From Uranotaenia lowii (Eukaryota > Arthropoda > Insecta > Diptera > Culicidae): a DNA stretch of 64,000 bases. Every line of letters starts with the position of its first letter. Positions within the stretch are counted from its first letter, which is position 1. Of the stretch, positions 1 through 10,498 are shown one piece after another. The notes under the pieces were generated by a model. That model saw only the letters and a list, made by a program, of their open reading frames with translations, searched no databases and was not told the DNA's origin. Where the stretch lies: positions 227,245,094-227,309,093 of the forward strand of contig NC_073693.1 of assembly GCF_029784155.1 (NCBI RefSeq). The letters run 5' to 3'. Both the position numbers and the translations under genes were made by a program.

Positions 1-1567
1 AAATTAAAAAAAAAATTATCCGCAAAACCATAGAACCCATGGTTAAGCCATTTTTTGTGTTATGTGTTGAATTGTTAGAATGCGCATTCAGCGTCTTATT
101 TGATCGATTAATATCAAAATTAAACGTAATGACTCCGATTCGGTTTGATTTTAATACGAAATCAGCCAGTTTTTCTTGACAGGGCTTGCATCGCCGAAAA
201 ACTGTTTCCTTTTCGCGCGGTTGCGGATCAAAACAGAATCCGTTTCTGGACCAATCCTCCTGATAAACGGGTGAAAATTGAACTGATTTTCTTTTTTTCT
301 CCGATCTAATTTGTTGCGGCATAAGTGCTATCTGTCAAACAAGGTTCTGGAAATTTTTGACACTTTAATCATTTTTAGTTAACTTTGTATGAATTACTTT
401 TACTTGAACTTCAAAACTACGAACGAAATCAATCTTTCAACGAAAAAAAGTTTGCGTCATTTCATGCTACTACCCTATTTTAATGACTCAACAGTTATCC
501 ATTTGATGTGGATTTGATGAGAAATAATATATTTTTAAATTGGATTTCATTATGCACATAGTTGAAAGTACTTGAGTGTCTTTAAGACGAACTTCTAACG
601 GTTTTTCTAAAAAGAATCAACACTGAAACCGATTCATTGCTCCTTAGTTACCGTTGCACCCTAGAGGGCTAAAATGCTTTAAAAAGTGAGCAAAGATCAT
701 TCAAAGGAGGAAATCCACTTAGTATCAGCAACAATTTTCGTTTCCTACCACGATGGCCAGGTCAGGCCGAGATTGAATGCAGCGGACACCGGAAACATAA
801 TGCATTCTAGATGGCACAGTTTCGCTCGTCGAGGCATTTCCGGCTTCAGTGGGAGAAAAACGGAAGCTGCTTCAAGTTTCAGCGTCCGACAACGACGACG
901 ACCCGGAGAGTTGAACGCATTTTGCTGCACATACACCGGCAGGGTCATTATTTGTGGAAGGAAGTTTGGACCGCAAATTGCTACACCATGAACCAAGAGA
1001 AAACGAGGTCGTCGCCCATCACGTTGCAGTCACAGTTCGTCTTTGGTTTTTTCGGTTGCAGTGCGGGCTCAAGAAAAATATCCTCCACTATTTCTTTCCG
1101 GTTGGTTTGGTTTTGGATTTGTTCTATCGGGGACCCAAGCCAGACTGCCTCCATTCATAGGCATGTGGCGGTTTCCGGTCGGCGTTTGGCCATTCATTCA
1201 TCCGGCTTAGAAAGGGCGAGTGCTTGGCGTTGGTTTTTCCTGAGAAGAGCGGGTTGTCTTTTCATTGTGCCACTTAAATTATAGACCAGTAGTTGTAGTG
1301 GAAGATTCATTTCAACCAAAAGATAGTAGTTGAAGAACGAGCAGCAGTACCAGCCATGAGGGCTCTTTCAACTTTTCACAACTAACAAATAGTAGATGTG
1401 AGCGGTTGTTAACGATATGCTGGAATCTTAGTGGAACGACACCATAAATTCTTGAACAGATTAAATTTTGTTGGTTATAAATATGTTCATGGAATTTTAG
1501 TCGAATATTTTTTTTACTTTTTGAGAATGTTTGAAGAACCATTTTAAACATATACCACCAATCCACG
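1..1567. other. Unassigned non-coding flank
   Basis: AT-rich DNA with a less AT-rich patch at about 690-1270. Overlapping reading frames occur there on both strands, but none shows a recognisable domain, a clear codon bias or a supported splice structure. The end of the stretch runs into a short TTTTATCTTT-type microsatellite at about 1568-1597. No terminal inverted repeats or retrotransposon motifs were seen. Confidence 0.5.
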
Positions 1568-1599
1568 CCTTTTATCTTTTATCTTTTATCTTTTTATGG

Positions 1600-1972
1600 T
1601 ACCGTAAACTGGGGGAACATTGATCACTTTTCTAATTCATTTTCGAATATTTTCTAAGGAGTTGCATTTTTGTAACACTTAAATATGATAAAATCATTAC
1701 TGAGGTAAGGAGTATAAAGCATTATCAATGATAGCAGATATATCAGCAACATTCTACACACACACACCTTCAAAATGAGGGGTGTTCAGGTTTTTTAAAT
1801 GCAAAATTGAAAGAAATACGCCAAGTTGAAATTGACCAAATTTTGACCGTATCACCATTTATTAGCTTTTTAACAGAGAAAATAGTTTTAAGATATTTTA
1901 ATTTGGTAATCTGCAAAAATTTCATGTTGATCAAAGTTACCCCGGTGATCAAAGTTCCCCCAGTTTACGGTA
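1600..1972. mobile_element. MITE with TACCGTAAACTGGGGG termini
   Basis: The element opens with TACCGTAAACTGGGGGAAC followed by ATTGATCA, and closes with the inverted form TGATCAAAG plus TTCCCCCAGTTTACGGTA. These are about 27-bp terminal inverted repeats beginning with TA, as expected for a Tc1/mariner-type non-autonomous element with a TA target duplication. It has no coding capacity. Its interior holds an inverted copy of the mariner end also seen at 36793 and 59808. The superfamily call is inferred from the TA ends only. Confidence 0.75.
1752..1859 (-). mobile_element. Mariner terminal fragment inside the MITE
   Basis: Read on the minus strand, this stretch of about 105 bp matches the first 105 bp of the mariner-derived element at 59808, starting in the shared TIR core GGTCAAAATTTGGTCAA and continuing past AATGAGGGGTGTTCAGG. 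Only this end is present; no transposase codons remain. It is either an insertion remnant or part of how the surrounding MITE arose. Confidence 0.75.
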
Positions 1973-2099
1973 CTCATTCTTGATTTTTTTTTGTCCGAAT
2001 CTAGTTGATTTAACAAATGATTCATGCACCATAGTTTCATTAGAAAGAAATTTTGCACTCTTAAAAATCCATTCATACGCATACTACAAACCTACATGA

Positions 2100-3645
2100 A
2101 CATAACTCTCTGGAGCCACCATCACACTGTTTCAATTCTCAATCACCCCTTATTTAATTTTTGGCATATTCGGTGAGTTAGAAATTCAATGTAGAATAAT
2201 GTTTAGATAGAGATGAAAGTATGGATAAGATTTTCACCAACTATTCAATTTCTTTCCACCTATCAATACTTTCATTTCTATCTAAACATTATTCTACTTT
2301 GAATTTCTAACTCGCCGAATATGCCGAAAATTAAATAAGAATATATCCCAGCTGCGATCAAAATAAGATTATACAACTCTCAATTGCTCCATGGTAAGTA
2401 ACGTTGGAATGGTCAAAATTTTTATCATATTTTCAAACATTTGCCATTTCAAACAGCATTCTAACGGGTTTCTACGATGCATTTCCATCAAATTACATCA
2501 CTTTTTGCTCTCTGGAGCCACTATTGCAGAGTTGATTTGACTTATTCTCTAGAAAAACGGAAATCGAGAAAAAAATTAAAGCAAAATATGGTTATCCATA
2601 ATTGTTAATTTGTTTTGCTAATCAAGTTATCGATGAGTTGCTGGGAGCTGTAATTGCTGGAATACTAAAACAACATTTGACAGTTTAGTTCAGGTTAAAC
2701 TTTTTAAATTGAATTCAACGATCAATTTATTTTATAAGACTCTGCTATAAGGTATTTGATAAGATAAGAGTAATTTTGTTGAGTTTATTGATCAACTTCA
2801 CAACCATCATCATTTTTTTTACAGTTTAAAGGGAAGAGTGAGGTAACGTGGGCCTTGGGGAAACGTGGGCCACTCTGAATATCTCAGATGTAAGTTGAGA
2901 TGAAAATCTCAATCCAACTGTCATTGTCGTCGCTTTGCGTAAGCATATTTTTCTATATGTTGTTGACTTGGATACGCATCATATGTTTATTTAAGTTATC
3001 ATCCTTAAAAAATTTAAAAAAAATTCTCAATTACTCCATGGTAAGGAACGTTGGAATGGTCAAAATTTGTATCTAGTTTTTTAACATTTGCCATTTCAAA
3101 CAACATTCAAACGGGTTTCTACGATACAATTCCATCCAATTTCATCACTTTTTTGTTCTCTGTAGCCACCATTTCGGAGTTGATTTGACCTGTTCTCTAA
3201 AAAACGGAAATCCAGAAAAAAAATTAACAAATTACCTAATTGTTAATTTGTTTTGCAAATCAAGTTGTCGGTGAGATGCTGGGAGCTGTAATTGCTGGAA
3301 AACTTTAAACGAGATTTGACTGTTTAGTTCATGTTAAACTTTATAAATTGAATTTCAAGATCTGTTCATTTTATAAGAGTAATTTAGTTGAGTTTGTGGA
3401 TATATTTCATAACCATCATCATTTTTTTCATAATTGAATGGAGATAATGAGGTAACTTGGGCCATGGGGAAATGTGAGGCAATATAAATATATCAGATGT
3501 GTGTTGAGATAAAAATCTCAATCTAACTGTCATGGTCGTCGCTTTGCGTAAGCAAATTTTTCTATATGCTGTTGATTTGAATACGACTCATATGCTTCTT
3601 TTATTTATCAAGCTTAAAAAATTAAAAAAAAATCTTATATTATTA
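2100..3645. repeat. Tandem duplication, unit about 650 bp
   Basis: Two diverged direct copies lie at about 2376-3000 and 3027-3645. Shared landmarks in the same order are TCCATGGTAA, AACGTTGGAATGGTCAAA, ACGGGTTTCTACGAT, GGAGTTGATTTGAC, GGTAAC..GGGCC and GTCGTCGCTTTGCGTAAGCA. A piece of a further unit (CTCTGGAGCCACCAT) precedes them at about 2107. No coding capacity. The copies differ at many sites, so the duplication is not recent. Confidence 0.8.
2150..2339. mobile_element. Short hairpin MITE
   Basis: Inverted repeat with arms of about 75 bp (2150-2224 and 2265-2339) around a 40-bp loop. The arms match over TATTTAATTTT, GGCATATTCGG, GAGTTAGAAATTCAA and TAGAATAATGTTTAGATAGA. It lies next to the partial unit of the tandem duplication and probably inserted into it. 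It has no ORF, and I could not fix the superfamily. Confidence 0.75.
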
Positions 3646-4675
3646 ATCAAGTATCCGCCAATTGTATCGATTGAAGCCTAAAGTTCATGAAAAAAATATG
3701 TTTATACGCATATGATCTTGGTTTTGTCATATTCTTTCACGTGGAAAAGGAAATTTGATGAAACATAAATAAAACCACAAAAACACAAATGCAAACAATT
3801 TGCAAATCATAGCTTTTGGGGTATCTTTAGCCACCTTTATTTTGGTGTTTTTATACACATTCAGAATTTAAAAAAGTTTTCCCTATCTGTAATGTTTCCT
3901 GATGCCAAATCAAGAGTTTTGGAAAATATTTTGTCCATTCTATATAATGAATTTTGCCGAAACGTTCGCGAGTCAGGTTTTAGGAATGATTCGATCAAAC
4001 AGAACACAGTTTTTTATTTCTTCATCTGAAATTGCTATAAAGTACATGTGATCCGTTGATTTTTTATACAAATAAACAAATAAACAAATAAACAAAGTAA
4101 CTAAATGAACAAAAAAATTTCAGTTTTGGGTCAACTCATAAACTTCGCACCTTATCTAGACAATTTAGATTTGGTGGTGCACGATTCCTTACCATTTTTC
4201 AAAATCCAAAAAAAAAAATGCCTTATTAAACCTTCAAAATGTTGTGAGCCCTTACATTTATTTTTTTCTTTTTATCTTTCATAATAAAGAAATTATGAAG
4301 CAAACAAAAAAGGGGCCCATAATACCCCACACTCCCCTACTCAATTTTATGACATTTTTTTAAATAAATTCATTTTGCTTGTCAAGAAAAAAAAACATTA
4401 AAAAGTTGTGATTTTCCAGTTTTTTTTTCATGAAACAATTGTTGCAATTTTGTTACTTTGTGTAACGAAGGGTTAAAATTTCATTTGAAAATTAAGTCGC
4501 AGTGTCGACGTTCGGTGGCTTTTAGCTTTGAACAATAGAAAAAAAGTTGGTTCCAAGATTTTCAACAGTGTAGTCAGTGTTTCAACAATCAGTCAAAAAA
4601 ATTATTATTATAAAAAAAAATTAAACACAAAAGAAATCAATTAAAATTTATTGGATACAACCACAAATGTTCAAA
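3646..4675. other. Unassigned AT-rich stretch
   Basis: No gene or terminal repeat seen. A short tandem run of the octamer CAAATAAA occurs near 4070-4097, with several homopolymer A and T tracts. The stretch ends at the A that precedes the Helitron 5' terminus. Confidence 0.5.
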
Positions 4676-4697
4676 TCTATATATATAAAAATGAATT

Positions 4698-4758
<61 letters not shown>

Positions 4759-6480
4759 TCTCTATAGACTCGAAAACTACTGAACAGATTTGCGAGAAAC
4801 TTGGTAGAAAAGGGTATTGGGGACCGGGGAAGGTTCCTATAATAGTTTGAGACCCCTCCATACCCCTGAAAGGGGGGAGGGGGTCTTTCATTTAAAACTA
4901 ATAAGGCTTCATAACTCGAGAACTGATAGAGCAAATCAAACCAAACTTGGCATGGGTGGAAACTTGGGTACGAGGAATGTTCTTTAAAATATTTGGTTCC
5001 CCTTTCTCCTTCCAGTGGGGAGATAGGAAGGGGGGAGGGGGCCTACCTTACAATTTTTCACATAATTGGAGAACTAATTAAGCTAATGGAAACAAATTTG
5101 GCATGGGAGAGTAGTGGAATAAGAGAAATGGTTCTATGATTATTTCAGACCCCTCCCTCCTTCCAGTGGAGAAACAGGAAGGAGGGAGGGGGGCTTTCAT
5201 GCCTTTTTATTTGCATAACTTGAAAACTATTCAAGCAAATGAAACCAAATTTGGCTTGGAAGGGCATTTGGGTACGATAAATAGTGCAATGGATAATAGG
5301 TACCTCTCCCTTCTTTCAGAGAGGGAATAGATAGTGGGGGAGAGCTCCTTCACAATATTCAGCATTACTGTAAAACTTATCAAGCAAATTGAACCAAATT
5401 TGGCGCGGGAATCCCATACAATTTTTAACATCACACGGGACTTACCTAGCAAATGGATCGAAATTTGGCATGGAAGGGAGTTTGAGCACAAGGAATGTTT
5501 CTGTGTATATTTGGAACTACTGCCTTCTTCCAGTGGGATGATGGGAAGGAGAGGGGTGGGGACTCCTTTGTATTTTTTCGCATAACTCCAGAACTAATCG
5601 AGCAAATTGAAACAAATTTGGCATGGGAAAGCATTTGGATACGTAAAATAGTTGCTTGCTTTTTTTGCGAATTCTTTCTTCTTCAATTGGGGATACAGTT
5701 AGGGAAGATAGGACATACCATTGTTTTGCATAAATCAAGAATTTATCTAATAAATGGAACCAAATATGACTTGGGAACAATCATACAATCGAGTAAATGG
5801 AACAGAATTTAGCATGGGAATGTTTGGGCTTGAGAGGGTATTCGAGCACAAGAAATGTTTTTCCAGTGGTTTAACACCTCTCCCTCCATTAAGTGGAACG
5901 ATAAAAAGTGAGAAGATGCTTCGATGGTTCGAGACCCCTTCATCTCACCTTGGGGAAGATATAAAATGGAGAGAGGGTTTTGAATATTTGAATTTCATTT
6001 TTTGAATATCTCGAGAACTTATAGAGAAGGGAGCCATATATGACATGGAATCGTATTTGTATACAAGATGTGATGCTATGAAACCCCCTTCCTTCCATTA
6101 GAGATATAGGAATGGGCAAAAGAGTCACTCTCACAATTTGTATAATAATTTGAGAACGAATAGGTAAAATAAATGTCCCTTTACGTTATTTTGATACATA
6201 AAATGTTCCATGAGAGTTTGAGACTCACTCCATATTAAAAAGGTACAGCGAAGATTCCATATACAAACAAAATATTTTGGCATAGACTTATGAAGCAAAG
6301 AGATCCCGAGTCATAAAAAGGACTAAGACAAGATTAATTAAGTTTTCAAAATAAAAAAGTTGCAATTTAATTTCGAAGAAACATTAAACATTTTGTGCAA
6401 AAAAATTAAAAGTTAAATAACTGGACCTACATATTTCAATAAATTTTGGAAGGTGTAGCAAAGCACAGCGGGTCAGCTAG
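4676..6480. mobile_element. Non-autonomous Helitron 1
   Basis: The 5' end is TCTATATATATAAAAATG and the 3' end is GGGTCAGCTAG, fitting the Helitron rule 5'-TC...CTRR-3'. The element sits between A (4675) and T (6481), the expected AT target, with no target duplication. There is no Rep/helicase ORF, so movement would need a partner element. The interior is a run of degenerate units of about 146-153 bp, recognised by a line like ATAACT-GAGAACTAAT-AGCAAATGGAACCAAATTTGGCATGG, at about 4914, 5060, 5213, 5362, 5430, 5581 and 5727, with weaker copies beyond. Each better-preserved unit includes a pyrimidine block followed by its purine complement. Confidence 0.85.
4699..4759. repeat. (CTGT)n microsatellite in the Helitron 5' end
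   Basis: About 15 perfect CTGT tetramers directly after the TCTATATATATAAAAATGAA leader. The Helitron-like copies at 15820 and 27837 have only three to four tetramers at the same place, so this copy has expanded. The ORFs that read through it are artefacts of the repeat. Confidence 0.95.
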
Positions 6481-8069
6481 TAATAAATAAAATCTGAAAT
6501 CGAACTTCATTCAAATCCACAATAAAATATCAAATGAAATTAAAACTTAATATGCTGAAATCAGTATGGTTGATAGAGGAAAATTTTAAAATAAAAGATG
6601 CATCAGAATCTATAGTATGGATCGTTTTATTTCGAATATGAAATTTTAGACTGCAATTGGAGCGAAAATTAATAAGAGGAACTCAGTATAGCTGATTTGT
6701 CCAATTTAAGTTACTACAAACATCAGTTGTTCGATTTTCAAAATGTTCAAATAACGGGTATTTGCAAACTCGAAAAAATCGGGAAATTTGGCAACTTTAG
6801 TGTAGAGAGTATGTACCAACGCAAATGTTACAAATGATCGAAAAGCTAAAATTTATTTTAAATTATTCATACGCTTCCTTATGCTTATAAAGTGTGCATT
6901 CAAGATTGCCTGTTTTTAAAATTTAATTGTTAGTAAAGCTCAAAAAAGCTAAAAATTTCGAAGCTCTTTCAATGTTTTTTTCACTTTGTTTATCATTTTT
7001 TAAATTTCAGTAATACTCGAATATTGCTTGGATAATATTTTGGATTGTTAAATGTAAACATATTTAAATAATTAAAGTTATAAAAAACCTATTCATAAAT
7101 TGCATAATTTCTCACAAATGGTGGTTAAGTTTTAAGTAAATACAATATACCTTGTAATTGTCCAAAGAGTTCGTACTGAATGAAAATTGTAGACGATTTA
7201 TTTATTTCTACCTGCAAATCTTATTTCAAAAACTGATAATCACCTACTGTATTTTTTTTATTCGACAGATTTAAGATAAAGTTATTAGTATCGCCGCAAA
7301 AATCTTAACATTTATAATTATAAATATAAAATATAATATAATAAAATAATATAAAATAAAATATTTCAATTTCAAATCATACTGGTGTTTATAAGCTTAG
7401 AACTCCTAAAATATATTATTTGTAAAATAAATACGAGAAATTGATTAAATATTTATTTTGGTCTTCCCAGATTCTTGGATTTATTCGGACTTACCCTGGT
7501 TTTCAAAGTAAAGTGGACAAAGCCAGCAAGCAATTGCATGGCTCTGATAGAAAACTATCTTCTTAGTTTGAAGAACGATTTCAACGCTGCTGACGTGTTT
7601 CAATAAAAAAAAAATTAAAATTTAAGGTCGTTCCTTTTTTTTAAGAATTATCACTGGATTCTGCTTAGATTTGTAATTTTTTTTTTTATAACAAATCAAA
7701 TTCATATGCCCCATTTTGTCATGTTTTGGCAAAAAATACCAACAAAAATGCGGAATCAACTCTGTAATTCTTATATAGGGGGCCCCCTTTGCTACACCTG
7801 CATAAATTGATAGAGTCTTTACCAAAGAGATTAATTATTGTCTTCTTATTTTTTTTGTTTTCAAATCCTGTCCTAAAATTTGTTGTTTAATATTACTTTT
7901 AATCTAAAATAATTCTCTGTATTTATTTCTTCAAAAGTTCCTAAATTCTGTCACTACAAATTTTTTAATTTTATGAAATTCCTCTACCAAGCCAAATTTG
8001 AATCCATTTGCTTGATTACTTTCCAGGTCAGTAAAAAAAATCCTGAGAGTCCCCCTGATTAATATAATT
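6481..8069. other. Unassigned AT-rich stretch
   Basis: Very AT-rich, with a run of ATAAAATATAATA-like simple sequence near 7315-7365. No recognisable coding or terminal repeat structure. The stretch ends at the start of the long palindrome. Confidence 0.5.
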
Positions 8070-9884
8070 ACACTAGTTTACAAAATTTAAAAAAAATCGT
8101 GAACTTGATTAACTGACCAACATTTTTAATGTAAAATCGGGCGCTGAATTCGAAAATGAAATTCAAAAAAATCTCAGTAGAACCGTTTTTGAGCTATGCT
8201 CCAAATATGAAATTTCGAAAAAATTAAAAAAGTTCTTGTACTTAGATTAAAATATCTCGGACGGCATAACAGTAATTTGAAATCCCTCTTTTGCATATTG
8301 AAGGAGATTGAGTTTTCTATCGATCATCTGAACACTGTTTTTGCGTTTGACCAACAGTATTGTTGATATTAGTGACTTTATGAGAAAAAAAATTATAAAA
8401 AACGCATTTTTTTAGAGAAAATTTTGTTTCAACGAAGGTTTTAGACTCGATGGTAGCATTTAAAAAATCTGATTTTCTTTTGCGCTTAAATGTCAATTTA
8501 AAACAAAGATTTCAAGTGGTTATTTATCAAAATCGGTTGAAAATTGAAGAAGTTATGGCTACTTTACCATAACTGAAAATTTTGGAGTTTTTAATAATTT
8601 AACGAACCGCAGTACACTTATCATAGTACAAGAAGAATGAAACATGATAAATCTCACTCGCTCCAAGTCAAAATTATTTATTAGCTTACCAGAAGGTCAC
8701 ATGCCAAGTTTCAGGAAGATCTGACCATAGGAAGGGGTTGCTTAAGTCTCAAACGTGAATTAAATTTTGAGGTATTTTGCCCGGAAGGACGAAAAATACT
8801 GGTTTTTCATCAATAACTTTTTTCATCCCTAGCTGATTGTTTTTTATGGTTGATTTTCTTAAAGCCTAAGTTGAGACAAATATTTCACCTGAAGACTGTA
8901 ACTCGATTGGATTTGAAACAGAAAAGTTATTGCGGTTCAAAGGCCGCAAATTTTGTCCAACACGCAATGAGTACTTTTTACCCATTGCGTTTTATACGAC
9001 AATTTTTGACCAAAATACAATCTTTGAACCGCAATAACTTTTCTGTTTCAAATCCAATCGAGTTACAGTCTTGAGGTGAAATATTTGTCTCAACTTAGGC
9101 TTTAAGAAAATCAACCATAAAAAACAATCAGCTAGGGATGAAAAAAGTTATTGATGAAAAACCAGTATTTTTCGTCCTTCCGGGCAAAATACCTCAAAAT
9201 TTAATTCACGTTTGAGACTTAAGCAACCCCTCCCTATGGTCAGATCTTCCTGAAACTTGGTATGTGACCTTCTGGTAAGCTAATAAATAATTTTGACTTG
9301 GAGCGAGTGAGATTTATCATGTTTCATTCTTCCTGTACTATGATAAGTGTACTGCGGTTCGTTAAATTATTAAAAACTCCAAAATTTTCAGTTATGGTAA
9401 AGTAGCCATAACTTCTTCAATTTTCAACCGATTTTGATAAATAACCACTTGAAATCTTTGTTTTAAATTGACATTTAAGCGCAAAAGAAAATCAGATTTT
9501 TTAAATGCTACCATCGAGTCTAAAACCTTCGTTGAAACAAAATTTTCTCTAAAAAAATTCGTTTTTTATAATTTTTTTTCTCATAACGTCACTAATATCA
9601 ACAATACTGTTGGTCAAACGCAAAAACAGTGTTCAGATGATCGATAGAAAACTTAATCACCTTCAATATGCAAAAGAGGGATTTCAAATTACTGTTATGC
9701 CGTCTGAGACATTTTAATCTAAGTACAAGAACTTTTTTAATTTTTTCGAAATTTCATATTTGGAGCATAGCTCAAAAACGGTTCTACTGAGATTTTTTTG
9801 AATTTCATTTTCAAATTCAGCGCCCGATTTTACATTGGAAATGACCTTCAGTTTACTGAGTTCAAAAATGCTGTAAACTAGTGT
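8070..9884. mobile_element. Foldback element with arms of about 900 bp
   Basis: Almost the whole 1.8 kb is one palindrome centred near 8976 (GTACTTTTTACCCATTGCG facing CGCAATGAGTAC). The left arm starts ACACTAGTTTACA and the right arm ends TGTAAACTAGTGT. Between them the arms match with few differences, such as AGGAAGGGGT on the left and AGGGAGGGGT on the right. There is essentially no loop and no ORF with a recognisable product. A more decayed relative lies at 15562-20073, so this is a repeat family and not a local inversion artefact. The family is not recognised; target duplications are unclear because both flanks are AT-rich. Confidence 0.85.
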
Positions 9885-9998
9885 TATTAATCAAATTATT
9901 AATTATTTTCAAGTTCCTCAATGGAAAAAAGGAGCGAGTTGGGCCAAAATGTATGAGAGCCCCCTCTTCCCTATTCAACCCCCCACTGCACTGGAGGA

Positions 9999-10498
9999 NN
10001 NNNNNNNNNNNNNNNNNNNNNNNNNNNNNNNNNNNNNNNNNNNNNNNNNNNNNNNNNNNNNNNNNNNNNNNNNNNNNNNNNNNNNNNNNNNNNNNNNNNN
10101 NNNNNNNNNNNNNNNNNNNNNNNNNNNNNNNNNNNNNNNNNNNNNNNNNNNNNNNNNNNNNNNNNNNNNNNNNNNNNNNNNNNNNNNNNNNNNNNNNNNN
10201 NNNNNNNNNNNNNNNNNNNNNNNNNNNNNNNNNNNNNNNNNNNNNNNNNNNNNNNNNNNNNNNNNNNNNNNNNNNNNNNNNNNNNNNNNNNNNNNNNNNN
10301 NNNNNNNNNNNNNNNNNNNNNNNNNNNNNNNNNNNNNNNNNNNNNNNNNNNNNNNNNNNNNNNNNNNNNNNNNNNNNNNNNNNNNNNNNNNNNNNNNNNN
10401 NNNNNNNNNNNNNNNNNNNNNNNNNNNNNNNNNNNNNNNNNNNNNNNNNNNNNNNNNNNNNNNNNNNNNNNNNNNNNNNNNNNNNNNNNNNNNNNNNN
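9999..10498. other. Assembly gap (500 N)
   Basis: Exactly 500 N, the usual placeholder for a gap of unknown size. It hides the 5' end of the CR1-like retrotransposon and whatever joins it to the palindrome. Reading frames drawn across it have no support. Confidence 0.99.

Noticed and set aside
686..1284. Overlapping frames of 101 and 157 codons
   Set aside because: They overlap a minus frame of similar length, have no recognisable domain and show runs such as TTTTTRR that come from simple sequence.
4637..4934. Frames with repeated TDRQ peptides
   Set aside because: Translation of the (CTGT)n microsatellite at the Helitron 5' end.
5136..6134. Several frames of 60-105 codons
   Set aside because: They arise from the 150-bp Helitron units, change frame at every unit and occur on both strands.
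9881..10498. Reading frames extending through the N gap
   Set aside because: The N run has no sequence; the frames are continuous only because N translates as X.
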